A DNA stretch of 64,000 bases from an uncultured Alistipes sp. (GCA_910584485.1 CAJUAV010000003.1:1-64000); one strand, 5' to 3'. Positions 52,236 to 61,654 are shown, counted from the stretch's first letter. Numbers and translations are program-made. The notes: generated by a model not told the origin, from the letters alone.

Positions 52236-53684
52236 TCAGGCATTGGCGGCGACCCACTCCTTGAAGCAGGCGCCGCGGTGTTCGTAGTTCTTGAAGAGGT
52301 CGAAGCTGGCGCAGGCGGGCGAGAGCAGCACCGCATCGCCCCGACGAGCCGCACGGCGCGCCGCCGTCATCGCCTCGTCGAGCGACGAGGTCGAAATCAC
52401 CTCGGGGACCACCCCCGTAAATTCACGCACGAGCTTCGCGTTGTCGAGCCCCATGCAGACGAGCGTGCGGACCTTTGCGCGGGCGAAGGCCTTCAGGGGC
52501 TCGTAGTCGTTGCCCTTGTCCGTGCCCCCCGCGATCCAGACCACGGGGCGCGTCATGCTCTCGAGGGCGTACCACACCGAATCGACGTTCGTCGCCTTCG
52601 AGTCGTTGATCCAGAGCACCCCCTCCTTCTCGGCGACGGGCTCCAGACGATGTTCGACGGGGTCGAACGCACAGATCGAGCGGCGGATCGACGCCTCGTC
52701 GACCCCCGCGGCGAGGGCCGCCAGGGCCGCCGCCATCGCGTTGTAGGCGTTGTGGAGGCCGCAAATGCGCATGCAGGCCGTGTCGAGGGTCACGCAGCGG
52801 TCGCCGAGACGCGCCGTGAAGCACCCCCCGTCGAGGCGGGCGCCGTCGGCAGCCGCGGCCGTCGATGCAGAGGCAGCGTCCGAGGTCGTCCCGACCGTTG
52901 CAGCCGCTTCATCCGCCGAGGCAGGGGCTTCCGAGGCCGCGGTTGTCGAGGCCGCCCCCGCGCGTGCCGTGAAGGGGAGCAGCCGCTGCCGCAGGTCGTA
53001 TTTCGGGAGCTCGCCCGCGATCACGGGATCGTCGCCCGAGAAGACGAAGGCGTCGGCGGGGAGCTGGTTGCGCGTGATGCGCATCTTCGAGTCGACGTAG
53101 TTCTGAAAACAGTGGTCGTAGCGGTCGAGGTGGTCGGGCGTGATGTTCATCAGAACCCCGACGTCGACGCGGAAATCGTACATGCCGTCGAGCTGGAAGG
53201 AGCTCAATTCGAGCACGTACCAGTCATAGGAGCCCGTCGCGACCGAATAGGCGAAGCTCTCGCCGATGTTGCCGCCGAGGGCGACGTTGAAGCCCGCATC
53301 ACGCAGGATTTTGTAAACGAGCGACGTGGTGGTCGTCTTGCCGTTCGACCCCGTGACGCAGATGCAGCGGGCGCCGTCGAGGTAGCGCCCCGCAAACTCG
53401 ATCTCGGAGACGACGGGAATGCCCGCGGCGCGGATCCGCCGCACGATGGGGGCCGACTCGGGGATGCCGGGCGACTTGACCACCTCCGAGGCGGCGAGAA
53501 TGCGCGCCTCGTCGTGGGAACCCTCCTCGTAGGGAACCTCCCACTCCTCCAGTTTTGCTTTGTAGCGGTCGGCGATCCTCCCCCGATCGGAAAGGAAGAC
53601 GTCGAAACCCTCTTTTTTGGCCAGAATCGCCGAGCCGTAGCCGCTGATTCCGCCGCCCAGAACGACGAGCTTGTTGCGTGTCAT
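52236..53684 (-). CDS. murD: UDP-N-acetylmuramoylalanine--D-glutamate ligase MurD
   Basis: The 482-residue cytoplasmic ligase has the P-loop VTGSNGKTTTTSL and the Mur-ligase central and C-terminal domains (LNITPDHLDRYDHC-type motif seen as NITPDHLDRY, and WINDSKATNVDS). It adds D-Glu to UDP-MurNAc-L-Ala. Between the central-domain LRQRLLPF and the region LDGGCFTARLGDR it carries a low-complexity insert of about 45 residues rich in Ala, Ser and Thr, which normal MurD (about 440-450 residues) lacks. It lies between mraY (22 nt) and ftsW (6 nt) in the dcw operon. Confidence 0.95.
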   Translation of the reverse strand: MTRNKLVVLGGGISGYGSAILAKKEGFDVFLSDRGRIADRYKAKLEEWEVPYEEGSHDEARILAASEVVKSPGIPESAPIVRRIRAAGIPVVSEIEFAGRYLDGARCICVTGSNGKTTTTSLVYKILRDAGFNVALGGNIGESFAYSVATGSYDWYVLELSSFQLDGMYDFRVDVGVLMNITPDHLDRYDHCFQNYVDSKMRITRNQLPADAFVFSGDDPVIAGELPKYDLRQRLLPFTARAGAASTTAASEAPASADEAAATVGTTSDAASASTAAAADGARLDGGCFTARLGDRCVTLDTACMRICGLHNAYNAMAAALAALAAGVDEASIRRSICAFDPVEHRLEPVAEKEGVLWINDSKATNVDSVWYALESMTRPVVWIAGGTDKGNDYEPLKAFARAKVRTLVCMGLDNAKLVREFTGVVPEVISTSSLDEAMTAARRAARRGDAVLLSPACASFDLFKNYEHRGACFKEWVAANA

Positions 53685-53706
53685 GACGGATGTGTGTGTT
53701 TGTCGG

Positions 53707-54951
53707 TTATCGGATCTTGAGCGTCGCGAGCGTGATGGCCGCCAGCAGCAGCGAGAAGATCCAGAAACGAAGGACGATCTTCGTTTCGTAGATGTTCTTT
53801 TTCTGGTAGTGGTGGTGCAGGGGCGACATGAGGAAGATGCGCCGCCCCTCGCCGAAGCGCTTTTTGGTGTACTTGAAATAGCTGACCTGCAACATCACCG
53901 AGAGCGACTCGACGAGGAAGATGCCGCACAGCAGCGGCAGCAGCAGCTCCTTGCGGATGCAGAGGGCGAAGACGGCGATGATGCCGCCGATCGAGAGCGA
54001 CCCCGTGTCGCCCATGAAGATCTGCGCGGGGTAGGAGTTGTACCAGAGGAATCCGACCAGCGCGCCGATCATCGCCGAGGCGAAGACGAGCAGTTCGCCG
54101 CTGTCGGGGATGTACATGATGTTGAGGAAGGGGGCGTAGACGACGTGGCCCGAGAGGTAGGCCAACACGCCGAGCACCATGACGATCGGCACCGAGACGC
54201 CCGTGGCGAGGCCGTCGAGGCCGTCCGTGAGGTTGGCGCCGTTCGAAACGGCCGTCACGACGAAGATCGCCACCAGCACGTAGAGGAGCCACGCCGCCGT
54301 GCGGTTGCCCCCCGTGAACCAGGCATAGTCGAGTTCGTTGTTCTTGTTGAAGGGGATCGTCGTATTGGGGTTCTTCGTCTGCTCGGCCTTCACGACGATC
54401 GTCTGCCGCAGCTCGTCGACCACCTCGCCGCTCTCGTCGACGACGAGCGTCTCGACGGGCTGCACCGTGCGCTCGCTCACCACGATGTCGGGCGAAAGCC
54501 ACATCGTCGTGCCGACAATCAGCCCGAGCCCTACCTGCCCCACGATCTTGAAGCTCCCCTTGAGCCCCTCCTTGCGGTGGCGGAAGACCTTGATGTAGTC
54601 GTCCAGCCCGCCGATGAGCCCCAGCCAGACGGTCGAAACGATCATCAGACGGACGTAGACGTTGTCCAGACGGCCGAACAGCAGCGTCGGCACGAGGATC
54701 GAGAGCAGGATGATGATGCCGCCCATCGTGGGGGTGCCCCGCTTGGCGAGCTGCCCCTCCAGGCCGAGGTCGCGGATCTCCTCGCCGATCTGCTTGCGGC
54801 GCAGGAAATCGATGATCGAACGGCCGAAGATGATGGCGATCAGCAGCGCCGCGATGACCGCCGCGGCCGAGCGGAAGGAGATGTAGTGGAACATGCCCGA
54901 GCCGGGGAGGTCGTAGACATTGTCCAGGTACTTGAACAGGTGGTAAAGCAT
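53707..54951 (-). CDS. mraY: Phospho-N-acetylmuramoyl-pentapeptide transferase MraY
   Basis: The 414-residue inner-membrane enzyme makes lipid I from UDP-MurNAc-pentapeptide and undecaprenyl phosphate. Signature motifs are present: KRGTPTMGG, GGLDDYIKV, NLTDGLDGLATG, MGDTGSLSIGG and PLHHHYQKK. A loop of about 60 polar residues (about 158-215) makes it longer than E. coli MraY (360), as is usual in Bacteroidetes. An A-rich leader without a Shine-Dalgarno sequence precedes the ATG, and a repeat block separates it from murE. Confidence 0.97.
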   Translation of the reverse strand: MLYHLFKYLDNVYDLPGSGMFHYISFRSAAAVIAALLIAIIFGRSIIDFLRRKQIGEEIRDLGLEGQLAKRGTPTMGGIIILLSILVPTLLFGRLDNVYVRLMIVSTVWLGLIGGLDDYIKVFRHRKEGLKGSFKIVGQVGLGLIVGTTMWLSPDIVVSERTVQPVETLVVDESGEVVDELRQTIVVKAEQTKNPNTTIPFNKNNELDYAWFTGGNRTAAWLLYVLVAIFVVTAVSNGANLTDGLDGLATGVSVPIVMVLGVLAYLSGHVVYAPFLNIMYIPDSGELLVFASAMIGALVGFLWYNSYPAQIFMGDTGSLSIGGIIAVFALCIRKELLLPLLCGIFLVESLSVMLQVSYFKYTKKRFGEGRRIFLMSPLHHHYQKKNIYETKIVLRFWIFSLLLAAITLATLKIR

Positions 54952-55024
54952 GGTTGTTTCTTCGTTTGTTGCTTGTTTCTTCTTTTTTTAACGGCGGGCG
55001 GCGGGGCGGGAGGAGACTGCGGAG

Positions 55025-55245
55025 CGCGATCCGCATTCGGTCCGAGAGCCGACGTCTCTCTGCCCGGGTCGGAGCCTGCGGAGCGCACGCAGCGAGCGTC
55101 CGCGAACTGCGGGCCTCCGCCGCCGGAGGCTTCGGCCCGCCGCGCTTGCAGCGCGATCACCGTTCAGCACGCACTCGCAAAGCGTTGCGAGCCTTCGCCG
55201 AGCGAAGCTTCGGCCCGACGCCGCCTCCTAATTTTTCATTTTCAA
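55025..55245 (+). repeat. Intergenic structured-repeat block 9
   Basis: One family I element fills the murE-mraY gap: a at about 55071-55083 (GGAGCCTGCGGAG), c 55109-55140, d GCGC-TTGCA-GCGC 55142-55154. A partial copy follows to about 55220. The block ends in an A/T-rich tract (about 55229-55244) that also encodes the last residues of murE. Confidence 0.8.
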
Positions 55246-56694
55246 CTCGGCGAACGCCCTCCTCACCTCCTCGCGATCGTCGAAATGACGTTTTTCGTCG
55301 CCGACGATCTGGTAGGTTTCGTGACCCTTGCCCGCGATAAGCAGCATATCGCCCGCACGGGTCAGCAGGACGGCCGTACGGATGGCCGTCGCGCGATCGG
55401 CGATCCGCAGGCAGCGCACCGAGGGGTCGAGCCCCGCGGTCATCTCGTCGAGAATCGCCTCGGGGTCCTCGTGGCGCGGGTTGTCGGAGGTAAAGACCGC
55501 CGTCGTGGCGTGCGATGCGGCGATGCGCGCCATCTCGGGGCGTTTCGTGCGGTCGCGGTCACCGCCGCAGCCGCAGACGACGACGAGCTGCCGATCCTGC
55601 GTGCGGATCTCCTCGATCGTTCGCAGCACGTTCTCCAGCGCATCGGGCGTATGGGCGTAGTCGACCACGGCGATCGTGCCGTCGGCGGCGCGGATGCACT
55701 CGAAGCGGCCGCTCACCGCCCCCAGCGCGCTCAAAGCGGCCAGCACCTCCGAACGATCGAGCCCCAGGAGGAGGGCCGTTCCGTAGACCGTCGCGATGTT
55801 GTAGGCGTTGAAACGGCCCGTGAGGTGCACCCACACCTCCTGTCCGTCGAGCAGCAGCTGCATGCCGTCGAGGTGCATTTCGAGGATGCGGCACCGCACA
55901 TCGGCCATCTCGCGCAGCGAAAGGGTCTTCACCCGCGCCGCCGTGTTCTGCACCATGACGCGGCCGTTGCGGTCGTCGATGTTGACCAGCGCAAAGGCCG
56001 AAGCGGGCAGCGCATCGAAAAAGCCCTTCTTGGCCCGCAGGTACTCGGCGAAGGTCTTGTGGTAGTCGAGGTGGTCGTGCGTGAGGTTCGAGAAGAGCCC
56101 TCCCGCGAACCGAAGGCCGCGCGTGCGCTGCTGGACGATGGCGTGCGACGAGCACTCCATGAAGCAGTAGTCGCACCCCGCCTCGACCATCGCGCGGATC
56201 ATCGCGTTCAGACGGATCGCATCGGGGGTGGTGTGGGTCGCCTCGACCGTGCGGTCGTCGATGCGGTAGACCACCGTCGAAATCAGCCCCGCACGGTAGC
56301 CGAGGGCGCGCACCAGCTCGTAGAGGAGCGTGGCGGTGGTCGTCTTGCCGTTCGTGCCCGTGATCCCCACGAGCTTCAGCTCGCGGCTCGGGTGGTCGTA
56401 GAAGGCGGCGGCCATGTCGGCCAGCGCCGCCTGCACGTCGTCGACCTCGACGTAGGTCACCGCGTCGCACCGCTCGGCGGGCAGACGGCGGCAGACCACC
56501 GCCGAAGCGCCCCCCGCCACGGCGGCAGGGATGAAGTCGTGGCCGTCGCAGCGGACCCCCTCCACGGCGAAGAAGCAGCAGCCCGCCGTCACCGTGCGCG
56601 AGTCGTAGGTAAGCGCCGCGACGGGCACCTCCAGCGATCCGTGCACCGCGCGGGGGGCGCAGTGGGCCAGCAGTTCGGATAATCGTTTCGTCAT
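55228..56694 (-). CDS. murE: UDP-MurNAc-tripeptide synthetase MurE
   Basis: The 488-residue cytoplasmic ligase has the P-loop GITGTNGKTTTATLLYE and the DNPR motif (FTSDNPRHEDP) diagnostic of enzymes that add meso-diaminopimelate as the third stem residue. ATG 56694 (MTKRLSELLAH) follows an A/C-rich leader; the upstream frame is repeat-derived. The last three residues (Met-Lys-Asn) and the stop codon are supplied by the A-rich repeat at the gene end. Repeat blocks separate it from ftsI on one side and mraY on the other. Confidence 0.96.
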   Translation of the reverse strand: MTKRLSELLAHCAPRAVHGSLEVPVAALTYDSRTVTAGCCFFAVEGVRCDGHDFIPAAVAGGASAVVCRRLPAERCDAVTYVEVDDVQAALADMAAAFYDHPSRELKLVGITGTNGKTTTATLLYELVRALGYRAGLISTVVYRIDDRTVEATHTTPDAIRLNAMIRAMVEAGCDYCFMECSSHAIVQQRTRGLRFAGGLFSNLTHDHLDYHKTFAEYLRAKKGFFDALPASAFALVNIDDRNGRVMVQNTAARVKTLSLREMADVRCRILEMHLDGMQLLLDGQEVWVHLTGRFNAYNIATVYGTALLLGLDRSEVLAALSALGAVSGRFECIRAADGTIAVVDYAHTPDALENVLRTIEEIRTQDRQLVVVCGCGGDRDRTKRPEMARIAASHATTAVFTSDNPRHEDPEAILDEMTAGLDPSVRCLRIADRATAIRTAVLLTRAGDMLLIAGKGHETYQIVGDEKRHFDDREEVRRAFAELKMKN

Positions 56695-56714
56695 ATCGTT
56701 GTTCGTTTCGTGTT

Positions 56715-57302
56715 TCGTCGGTGCGGGCGGGGCGAAGCCTGCGGGGCACACATGTTTGCCAAAACTGCGGGCCTTCAGTATGCGGAGGCTTCAGCTCGCC
56801 GCACTTGCGTGCGATGCGTGTTCGGGACGCAGCTTGCGAAGGGACGCGGCATGCGGGCCTAAAGCAGGGGCGAAGCTGCGGCCCGCCGACCTTTGCAAGG
56901 TCGAAACCCTTCGGCAGCGGATTGCGGCCTGCGACGAGCGCTCGCGAGAAGCAGCCCTCCGCCAGGGAGCGGCTGCGGGCTGCCGATGGCTATGCCATCG
57001 CGGCCAAACGGCCCGCCGATCCCGCGCGGGATCGTTCGCCGACGGCGGCAGGACGGCATCGAGCGGCCTGTCGCGAGGTTTGCCGTCCGCCGCATGGGGC
57101 GGCGGCGAACGGCACGCGCTGAAGCGCGGACTCATTCGGGGCACAGCCTGCGGAGCGCGCGATCGACAGATGCGGGCCTCCGCTGCGGGAGGCTTCGGCC
57201 CGCCGATGGCTACGCCATCGAGCCGTTCGGTGTGCGATGACGCACGACAGCCCACCGATCCCTCGCGCAATTTCCCCCCCCCTAATTTTTCATTTTTAAT
57301 TC
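56715..57302 (+). repeat. Intergenic structured-repeat block 10
   Basis: The ftsI-murE gap holds family I elements with d GCAC-TTGC-GTGC 56801-56812, and with a 56829-56841 and d GACCTT-TGC-AAGGTC 56888-56902. A family II c hairpin has d GATGGC-TAT-GCCATC 56985-56999. A lone d GATCCC-GCGC-GGGATC is at 57018-57033. Family III: a 57035-57048, c 57081-57114, d GCGC-TGAA-GCGC 57116-57127. A family I element ends with d GATGGC-TAC-GCCATC 57205-57219. A period-7 A/T-rich tract (about 57290-57315) encodes the ftsI tail. Confidence 0.85.
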
Positions 57303-59576
57303 TTAATTTTTCATCCTCAACTCCACGTGCGCCGCGCCGCCCGGGCGGATCGTCTCGCCCGCCGAGGGCGACTGCCGCACCACCGCGCCGCTGCCCGTCA
57401 CCGTGACGTGCAGCCCGCGGCTTTCGAGCAGGAAAAGCGCCTCCTTGAGCCCCATTCCGCGCACGTCGGGCATGCGGTCCGCCGCCGCGGAGAGGCTGCG
57501 GATCTCGACGTGCGAGGCGCTGTCGACCGTCGCCCGCCCCCAGCCGTGCCGCTCCTCGGCGTGCACGCGGGGCGAAAGGCGCCTGGCCACGGTGCGGATC
57601 TGCTCCACGTCGCCCCCCTTCATCCGCTCGGGATAGCGGCGCTCGCCGTCGGAGACGAGGCGCTTCGACCAGTCGTGTTCGCGGGCGTAGAGGTAGTCGA
57701 CCACCCGTTTCACGACGGGTCCCGCCAGCGGACCGCCGTAGTAGGCCTTGCCCCCCTGGCGGCGCGTCTGGATCGTCGTGAGCACCGTATAACGGGGGTT
57801 GTCGGCGGGGAAATAGACCGCCATCGACCCCAGGTAGCGCCCCGCGTCGCCCGAAGTGACCTGGGCCGTACCCGTCTTGGCCGCCACGCGCAGCCGCGTC
57901 GTATCGCCGAAATAGGCGCTCGCGGTACCCGTCTTGGCCACCTCCTCCAGACATTCGCGCACGATGCGCAGCGTGCGGTCCGAGCAGATGCGGCTGCGGA
58001 GGGTCTGCGTGCGGAAACGCTCCTCCGTCTCGCCGTTGCGGCGGATCTCGCGCACCAGCACGGGGGCGATCTTCCGCCCGTCGTTGGCGATGGCGTTGTA
58101 GAAGGTAATCATCTGCAGCGGAGTCAGCCGAACACGGTAGCCGTAGGCCATCTTGACGAGCATCACCCCCGGGTCGGGAACCTTCCACTCGCGCGTGATC
58201 TGCGGCGCCCGCTCGCCGAGCGCCTCGAAGCCGACCGACTCGCCGAGCCCCAGCTTGTCGTGCAGAAAGTCGCTGAACTCCTTCTTCTTGCCCGTCACGC
58301 CGTAATACTCCCAGATCGCACGGGCGAAATAGACGTTCGACGACCCCGCCACAGCCCGCTTGAGGGCGATTTCGCGGTCGCCGCGGTGCGAGTCGCGGAT
58401 GTTCTTCGCGGGACCCACCTGCACGGGGTCGCCGTTGTTCGTTTCGTAAACGCGCTCGGGCGACATCCCGCAGTCGTCGAGCAGCGCGAGGATCGTCGCC
58501 AGCTTGAAGGTCGAACCGGGCTCCATCGAGCGGCCGAGGGCGTAGTTCTCGCGTTCGGAAATGGTGCCGTCGGCCGCACGACCGAGGTTGACCATCGCCA
58601 GCAGCTCGCCCGTCGCGACCTCCATGACGAGCGTCGTCCCCCACTCGGCGTTCTGCCGTTCGAGCTGGCGGCGCAGGGCCCGGTCGGCGACGTCCTGCAG
58701 GTTCAGGTCGATCGTCGTCACGACGTCCGCCCCGTCGATCGCTTCGCGGTGGTCGCCGTCGGCCACGCGGCCCGAGAAGCCGCGGGCGATGCGCTGGCGC
58801 GTCGAGAAGCCGTTGCGCCCCGCCAGCTCCCCGGCATGGAGCATTTCGAGACCGTAGGTGCCGCTCGTGCCGAGGCGGCCGATCGTGCGGCGCGCCAGAT
58901 CGCCCTGCGGGTAGATGCGGCGGTCGTACTCGGCCAGCGTATAGGTCATGCCCATGTTGTAGTTCAGGATCGGATAGCGGCGCAGCGTCTCCCACTCGGC
59001 ATAGTCCACCTCGCGCGGGAAGAGGCGCATCGGGCGGTGGCTGCGGATCGTGTCGCGCACCTTTTCGGTCACCTTCGCCCGCCCCATCAGCAAATCGACG
59101 AGCAGCGGGAAGATCCCCTCGTCGCGGTAGTAAGCCGTGTCGCGCGGCTCGGAGAGGCGGTAGGACCAGCGCCCCGCGTTGCGGCGGCGGCGCAGCTCGT
59201 CGCGGTACTGCGCCGCGGTGCGGTCGCCGAAATAGGTCGAGAGAAGCCGCGCGAGCGAATCGCTGTGGCGGAGAAAGGCGAGCGAATCGGCGAATCCCTC
59301 CGAGCTGAAATCGAACAGCGGCTGGTAGCGGAAGAGCGAAATGGCCAGCGGCTCGCCGTCGCGCGCCAGGATGGAGCCGCGCTGGGCGTAGACCGTGTCG
59401 ACGCGGAAGATGCGCTGCGAGAGGCGTTCGGCATTGATGCGCGTTTCGCGGCAGCCGAACTGCACGTAGAGCAGCCGCACGAGGATCACCGCCACCAGCA
59501 CGATGAAGAAGAGGTAGAGCGCCTTGACGCGGAAGAGGATGTCGCTCTTGATTTCGGAGGGTTCTTGCGGACGCAT
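57303..59576 (-). CDS. ftsI: Penicillin-binding protein FtsI with PASTA domain
   Basis: The 757-residue septal transpeptidase has one N-terminal membrane anchor (ALYLFFIVLVAVILVRLLYV), a dimerisation domain, and a penicillin-binding domain with the active-site motifs STFK, SSN and KTGT. It ends in one PASTA domain (PDVRGMGLKEALFLLESRG). It cross-links septal peptidoglycan with FtsW. The C-terminal Met-Lys-Asn comes from the A-rich repeat at the gene end. It starts 6 nt after the ftsL-like gene. Confidence 0.96.
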   Translation of the reverse strand: MRPQEPSEIKSDILFRVKALYLFFIVLVAVILVRLLYVQFGCRETRINAERLSQRIFRVDTVYAQRGSILARDGEPLAISLFRYQPLFDFSSEGFADSLAFLRHSDSLARLLSTYFGDRTAAQYRDELRRRRNAGRWSYRLSEPRDTAYYRDEGIFPLLVDLLMGRAKVTEKVRDTIRSHRPMRLFPREVDYAEWETLRRYPILNYNMGMTYTLAEYDRRIYPQGDLARRTIGRLGTSGTYGLEMLHAGELAGRNGFSTRQRIARGFSGRVADGDHREAIDGADVVTTIDLNLQDVADRALRRQLERQNAEWGTTLVMEVATGELLAMVNLGRAADGTISERENYALGRSMEPGSTFKLATILALLDDCGMSPERVYETNNGDPVQVGPAKNIRDSHRGDREIALKRAVAGSSNVYFARAIWEYYGVTGKKKEFSDFLHDKLGLGESVGFEALGERAPQITREWKVPDPGVMLVKMAYGYRVRLTPLQMITFYNAIANDGRKIAPVLVREIRRNGETEERFRTQTLRSRICSDRTLRIVRECLEEVAKTGTASAYFGDTTRLRVAAKTGTAQVTSGDAGRYLGSMAVYFPADNPRYTVLTTIQTRRQGGKAYYGGPLAGPVVKRVVDYLYAREHDWSKRLVSDGERRYPERMKGGDVEQIRTVARRLSPRVHAEERHGWGRATVDSASHVEIRSLSAAADRMPDVRGMGLKEALFLLESRGLHVTVTGSGAVVRQSPSAGETIRPGGAAHVELRMKN

Positions 59577-59582
59577 GGCGGG

Positions 59583-60104
59583 TTACTCTTCGATGATTTC
59601 GACGGGCGCCGCGGGATCGGCGAGCGGGATGCCCCGCCGCTCCAGCTCGCGGACGACGGCCGAGTGGGTGGTGATCGAGTAGCGCCGCTCCTCGAGCCGG
59701 ATCGACCGCTCGCGGAGCTTCTGCACCTCGCGTTCGAGGCGCGAATAGCGGCTGTCGAGGTGCAGCGACCAGAAGAGCACCACGATGTTCAGAAAGAAGA
59801 GGGCGGCGAAGGTGAAGAGGTAGGGATAGTATCGCGTCGCCTGCTCGCCGACCAGGATCGTGCCCGAGACGAGGCGGAAGAGCGGATTCGACCGACGGCG
59901 CTCCTCGCGGGCACGACGCTCCTCCGTGGCGCGCGCCGCCTCGGCTTCGGCCTCCGCATCGGCCCGCAGATCCTCGTCGGCCTCGCCGCTCTGCACACGC
60001 AGCACCTCGCGCCGCACACGACGGGCGAAATGCGCCTCGGCTGCGCGGCGGGCCTCCTCTTCGGCCCGCTCGGGGTGAAAGTCCAAATCCGTCTCGGGGA
60101 TCAT
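59583..60104 (-). CDS. ftsL: FtsL-like division protein
   Basis: The 173-residue product sits at the ftsL position between rsmH and ftsI. It has a charged, Ala/Glu/Arg-rich cytoplasmic N-terminus (about residues 1-85), one membrane helix (YLFTFAALFFLNIVVLFWSL) and a periplasmic coiled coil (RYSRLEREVQKLRERSIRLEERR), the FtsL plan. Sequence identity in this family is low, so the call rests on topology and position. ATG 60104 (MIPETDLDFHPE) was chosen because the upstream frame is repeat-derived. FtsL links FtsQ/FtsB to FtsWI at the septum. Confidence 0.82.
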   Translation of the reverse strand: MIPETDLDFHPERAEEEARRAAEAHFARRVRREVLRVQSGEADEDLRADAEAEAEAARATEERRAREERRRSNPLFRLVSGTILVGEQATRYYPYLFTFAALFFLNIVVLFWSLHLDSRYSRLEREVQKLRERSIRLEERRYSITTHSAVVRELERRGIPLADPAAPVEIIEE

Positions 60105-60149
60105 GCCGTATCTTCGTTTTTTTAGCGGTTTCGGTTCGGGGCGCGGCCT

Positions 60150-60700
60150 GCCGCGCGCAGGTTTCGGGCGAGCGAGGTCGGGCAGCAGCTTGCGAAGGGG
60201 CGCGACGTTTACGAAGCGGGCCTTCGCAGGGGCGAAGCTGCGGCCCGCCGATGGCTGCGCCATCGAACCGTGCGGGGTGCGATGACGTACGACACCGCGC
60301 TGTCGCACGCATGTTCGTTCGGGGCGAAGCCTGCGGAGGAACGCGGCATGCGGGCCTCCGCCCGCGGAGGCTTCGGCCCGCCGATCCCTTACGGGATCGA
60401 ACCGGACGAGATGCGGCGACGATCGAACGCCTGCCGAGGCTCCTCCGACGCAAAACCCCGTTCCTAACGGGGCGGCCCGCCGATCCCTCGCGGGATCGAA
60501 CCGGACAAGATGCGGCGACGATCGACACCCCGCCGCACTTGCGTGCGATGTCCGTGCTGCCCGCAGCCGAGCGGAGGCGCATCGAGCCCGTCGGCGAGTT
60601 GCAGCCCTCCGCCGGGGGGCGGCTGCGGGCTGCCGATTCCTTGCGGAATCCCCCGCCCCTCCGATTTTTAATTTTTAATTTTTAATTTTCAATTTTTCAC
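60150..60700 (+). repeat. Intergenic structured-repeat block 11
   Basis: The rsmH-ftsL gap holds family I elements: a 60185-60197, c 60216-60248, d GATGGC/GCCATC 60250-60264; and a 60326-60338 with d GATCCC-TTAC-GGGATC 60383-60398. A 99-bp unit repeats once (60383 and 60482), containing the hairpin CCCCGTT-CCT-AACGGGG. A family II element follows: a at about 60563-60577, c 60601-60633, d GATTCC-TTGC-GGAATC 60635-60650, with a lone d GCAC-TTGC-GTGC at 60535-60546. A period-7 A/T-rich tract (about 60663-60699) abuts rsmH. Confidence 0.85.
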
Positions 60701-61620
60701 TCCTCGTCGTCCCCGCGCTTCACCGCCGCCCGCAGCTTCGCCGAACGCGAGCGCGGGTTGCGTGCCAGTTCCTCGGCCGAAGGGGTCACGGCCTTGCGCG
60801 TCACCACCTCGAAAGGGGTCTGCCGTCGGCCGTACAGGTCGCTCTCGACCCGTCCGTCGAAGTTGCCGCTGCGCAGGAAATTCTTCACCAGCCGGTCCTC
60901 GAGCGAGTGATAGGCGATCACCACCAGCCGTCCCCCCGGGCGCAGCACCTTGAGGCTCTGTTCGAGGGCCATCTTGAGCGCCTCCATCTCGCCGTTCACC
61001 TCGATGCGCAGCGCCTGGAAGAGCTTCGTGAGGAATTTCGCCTCCTCCTTGCGCGGGGTGCAGGGCGCGACCGCCGCCACGAGTTCGGCCGTGGTGCGGA
61101 TCGGCGCCGCGGCGCGCGCCCGTTCGATGCAGGAGGCGATTTTCCACGGCGTCTCCAGCTCGCCCCAGTCGCCCAGGATGCGCGTGAGCTCCGCCGCCGG
61201 CCACTCGTTCACGATGTCGGCCGCCGTGAGGCGTCCGCGGCGGTTCATACGCATGTCGAGCGGCGCCTCGCCGCGGAACGAGAAGCCCCGCTCGGTGGCG
61301 TCGAAATGGTGCGACGAGACCCCGAGGTCGGCCAGAATGCCGTCCACAGCCTCCACGCTGCGCCAGCGCAGCGCCCCGCGCAGAAAACGGAAATTGCTCG
61401 CCACGTAGCGGAACCGCGGATCGTCGGGCACGTTGGCCAGCGTGTCGCTGTCCTGGTCGAAGGCGTAGAGCCGCCCCCGCTCGCCCAGCTTTTCGAGGAT
61501 GCGGCGCGAATGTCCGCCGCCGCCGAAGGTCAGGTCGGCATAGGTTCCCGCAGGGTCGATACCGAGCAGATCGACAGCGGGTTCCAGCAGGACGGGTATG
61601 TGGTAGGAGGTTCGTTCCAT
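60697..61620 (-). CDS. rsmH: 16S rRNA (cytosine-N4) methyltransferase RsmH
   Basis: The 307-residue enzyme begins YHIPVLLEPAVDLL and has the SAM-binding motif ADLTFGGGGHSRRIL, ADLGVSSHHFD and VIAYHSLEDRLVKNFL, all typical of RsmH (MraW). It methylates C1402 of 16S rRNA. It opens the dcw operon here. The transcription regulator gene mraZ, usually just upstream, is absent; the divergent glsA-like gene lies there instead. The stop codon lies at the start of an A-rich repeat. Confidence 0.97.
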   Translation of the reverse strand: MERTSYHIPVLLEPAVDLLGIDPAGTYADLTFGGGGHSRRILEKLGERGRLYAFDQDSDTLANVPDDPRFRYVASNFRFLRGALRWRSVEAVDGILADLGVSSHHFDATERGFSFRGEAPLDMRMNRRGRLTAADIVNEWPAAELTRILGDWGELETPWKIASCIERARAAAPIRTTAELVAAVAPCTPRKEEAKFLTKLFQALRIEVNGEMEALKMALEQSLKVLRPGGRLVVIAYHSLEDRLVKNFLRSGNFDGRVESDLYGRRQTPFEVVTRKAVTPSAEELARNPRSRSAKLRAAVKRGDDEE

Positions 61621-61654
61621 CGCGCAAAGGTTCGACCGGAGGTCGATTTGGGTG

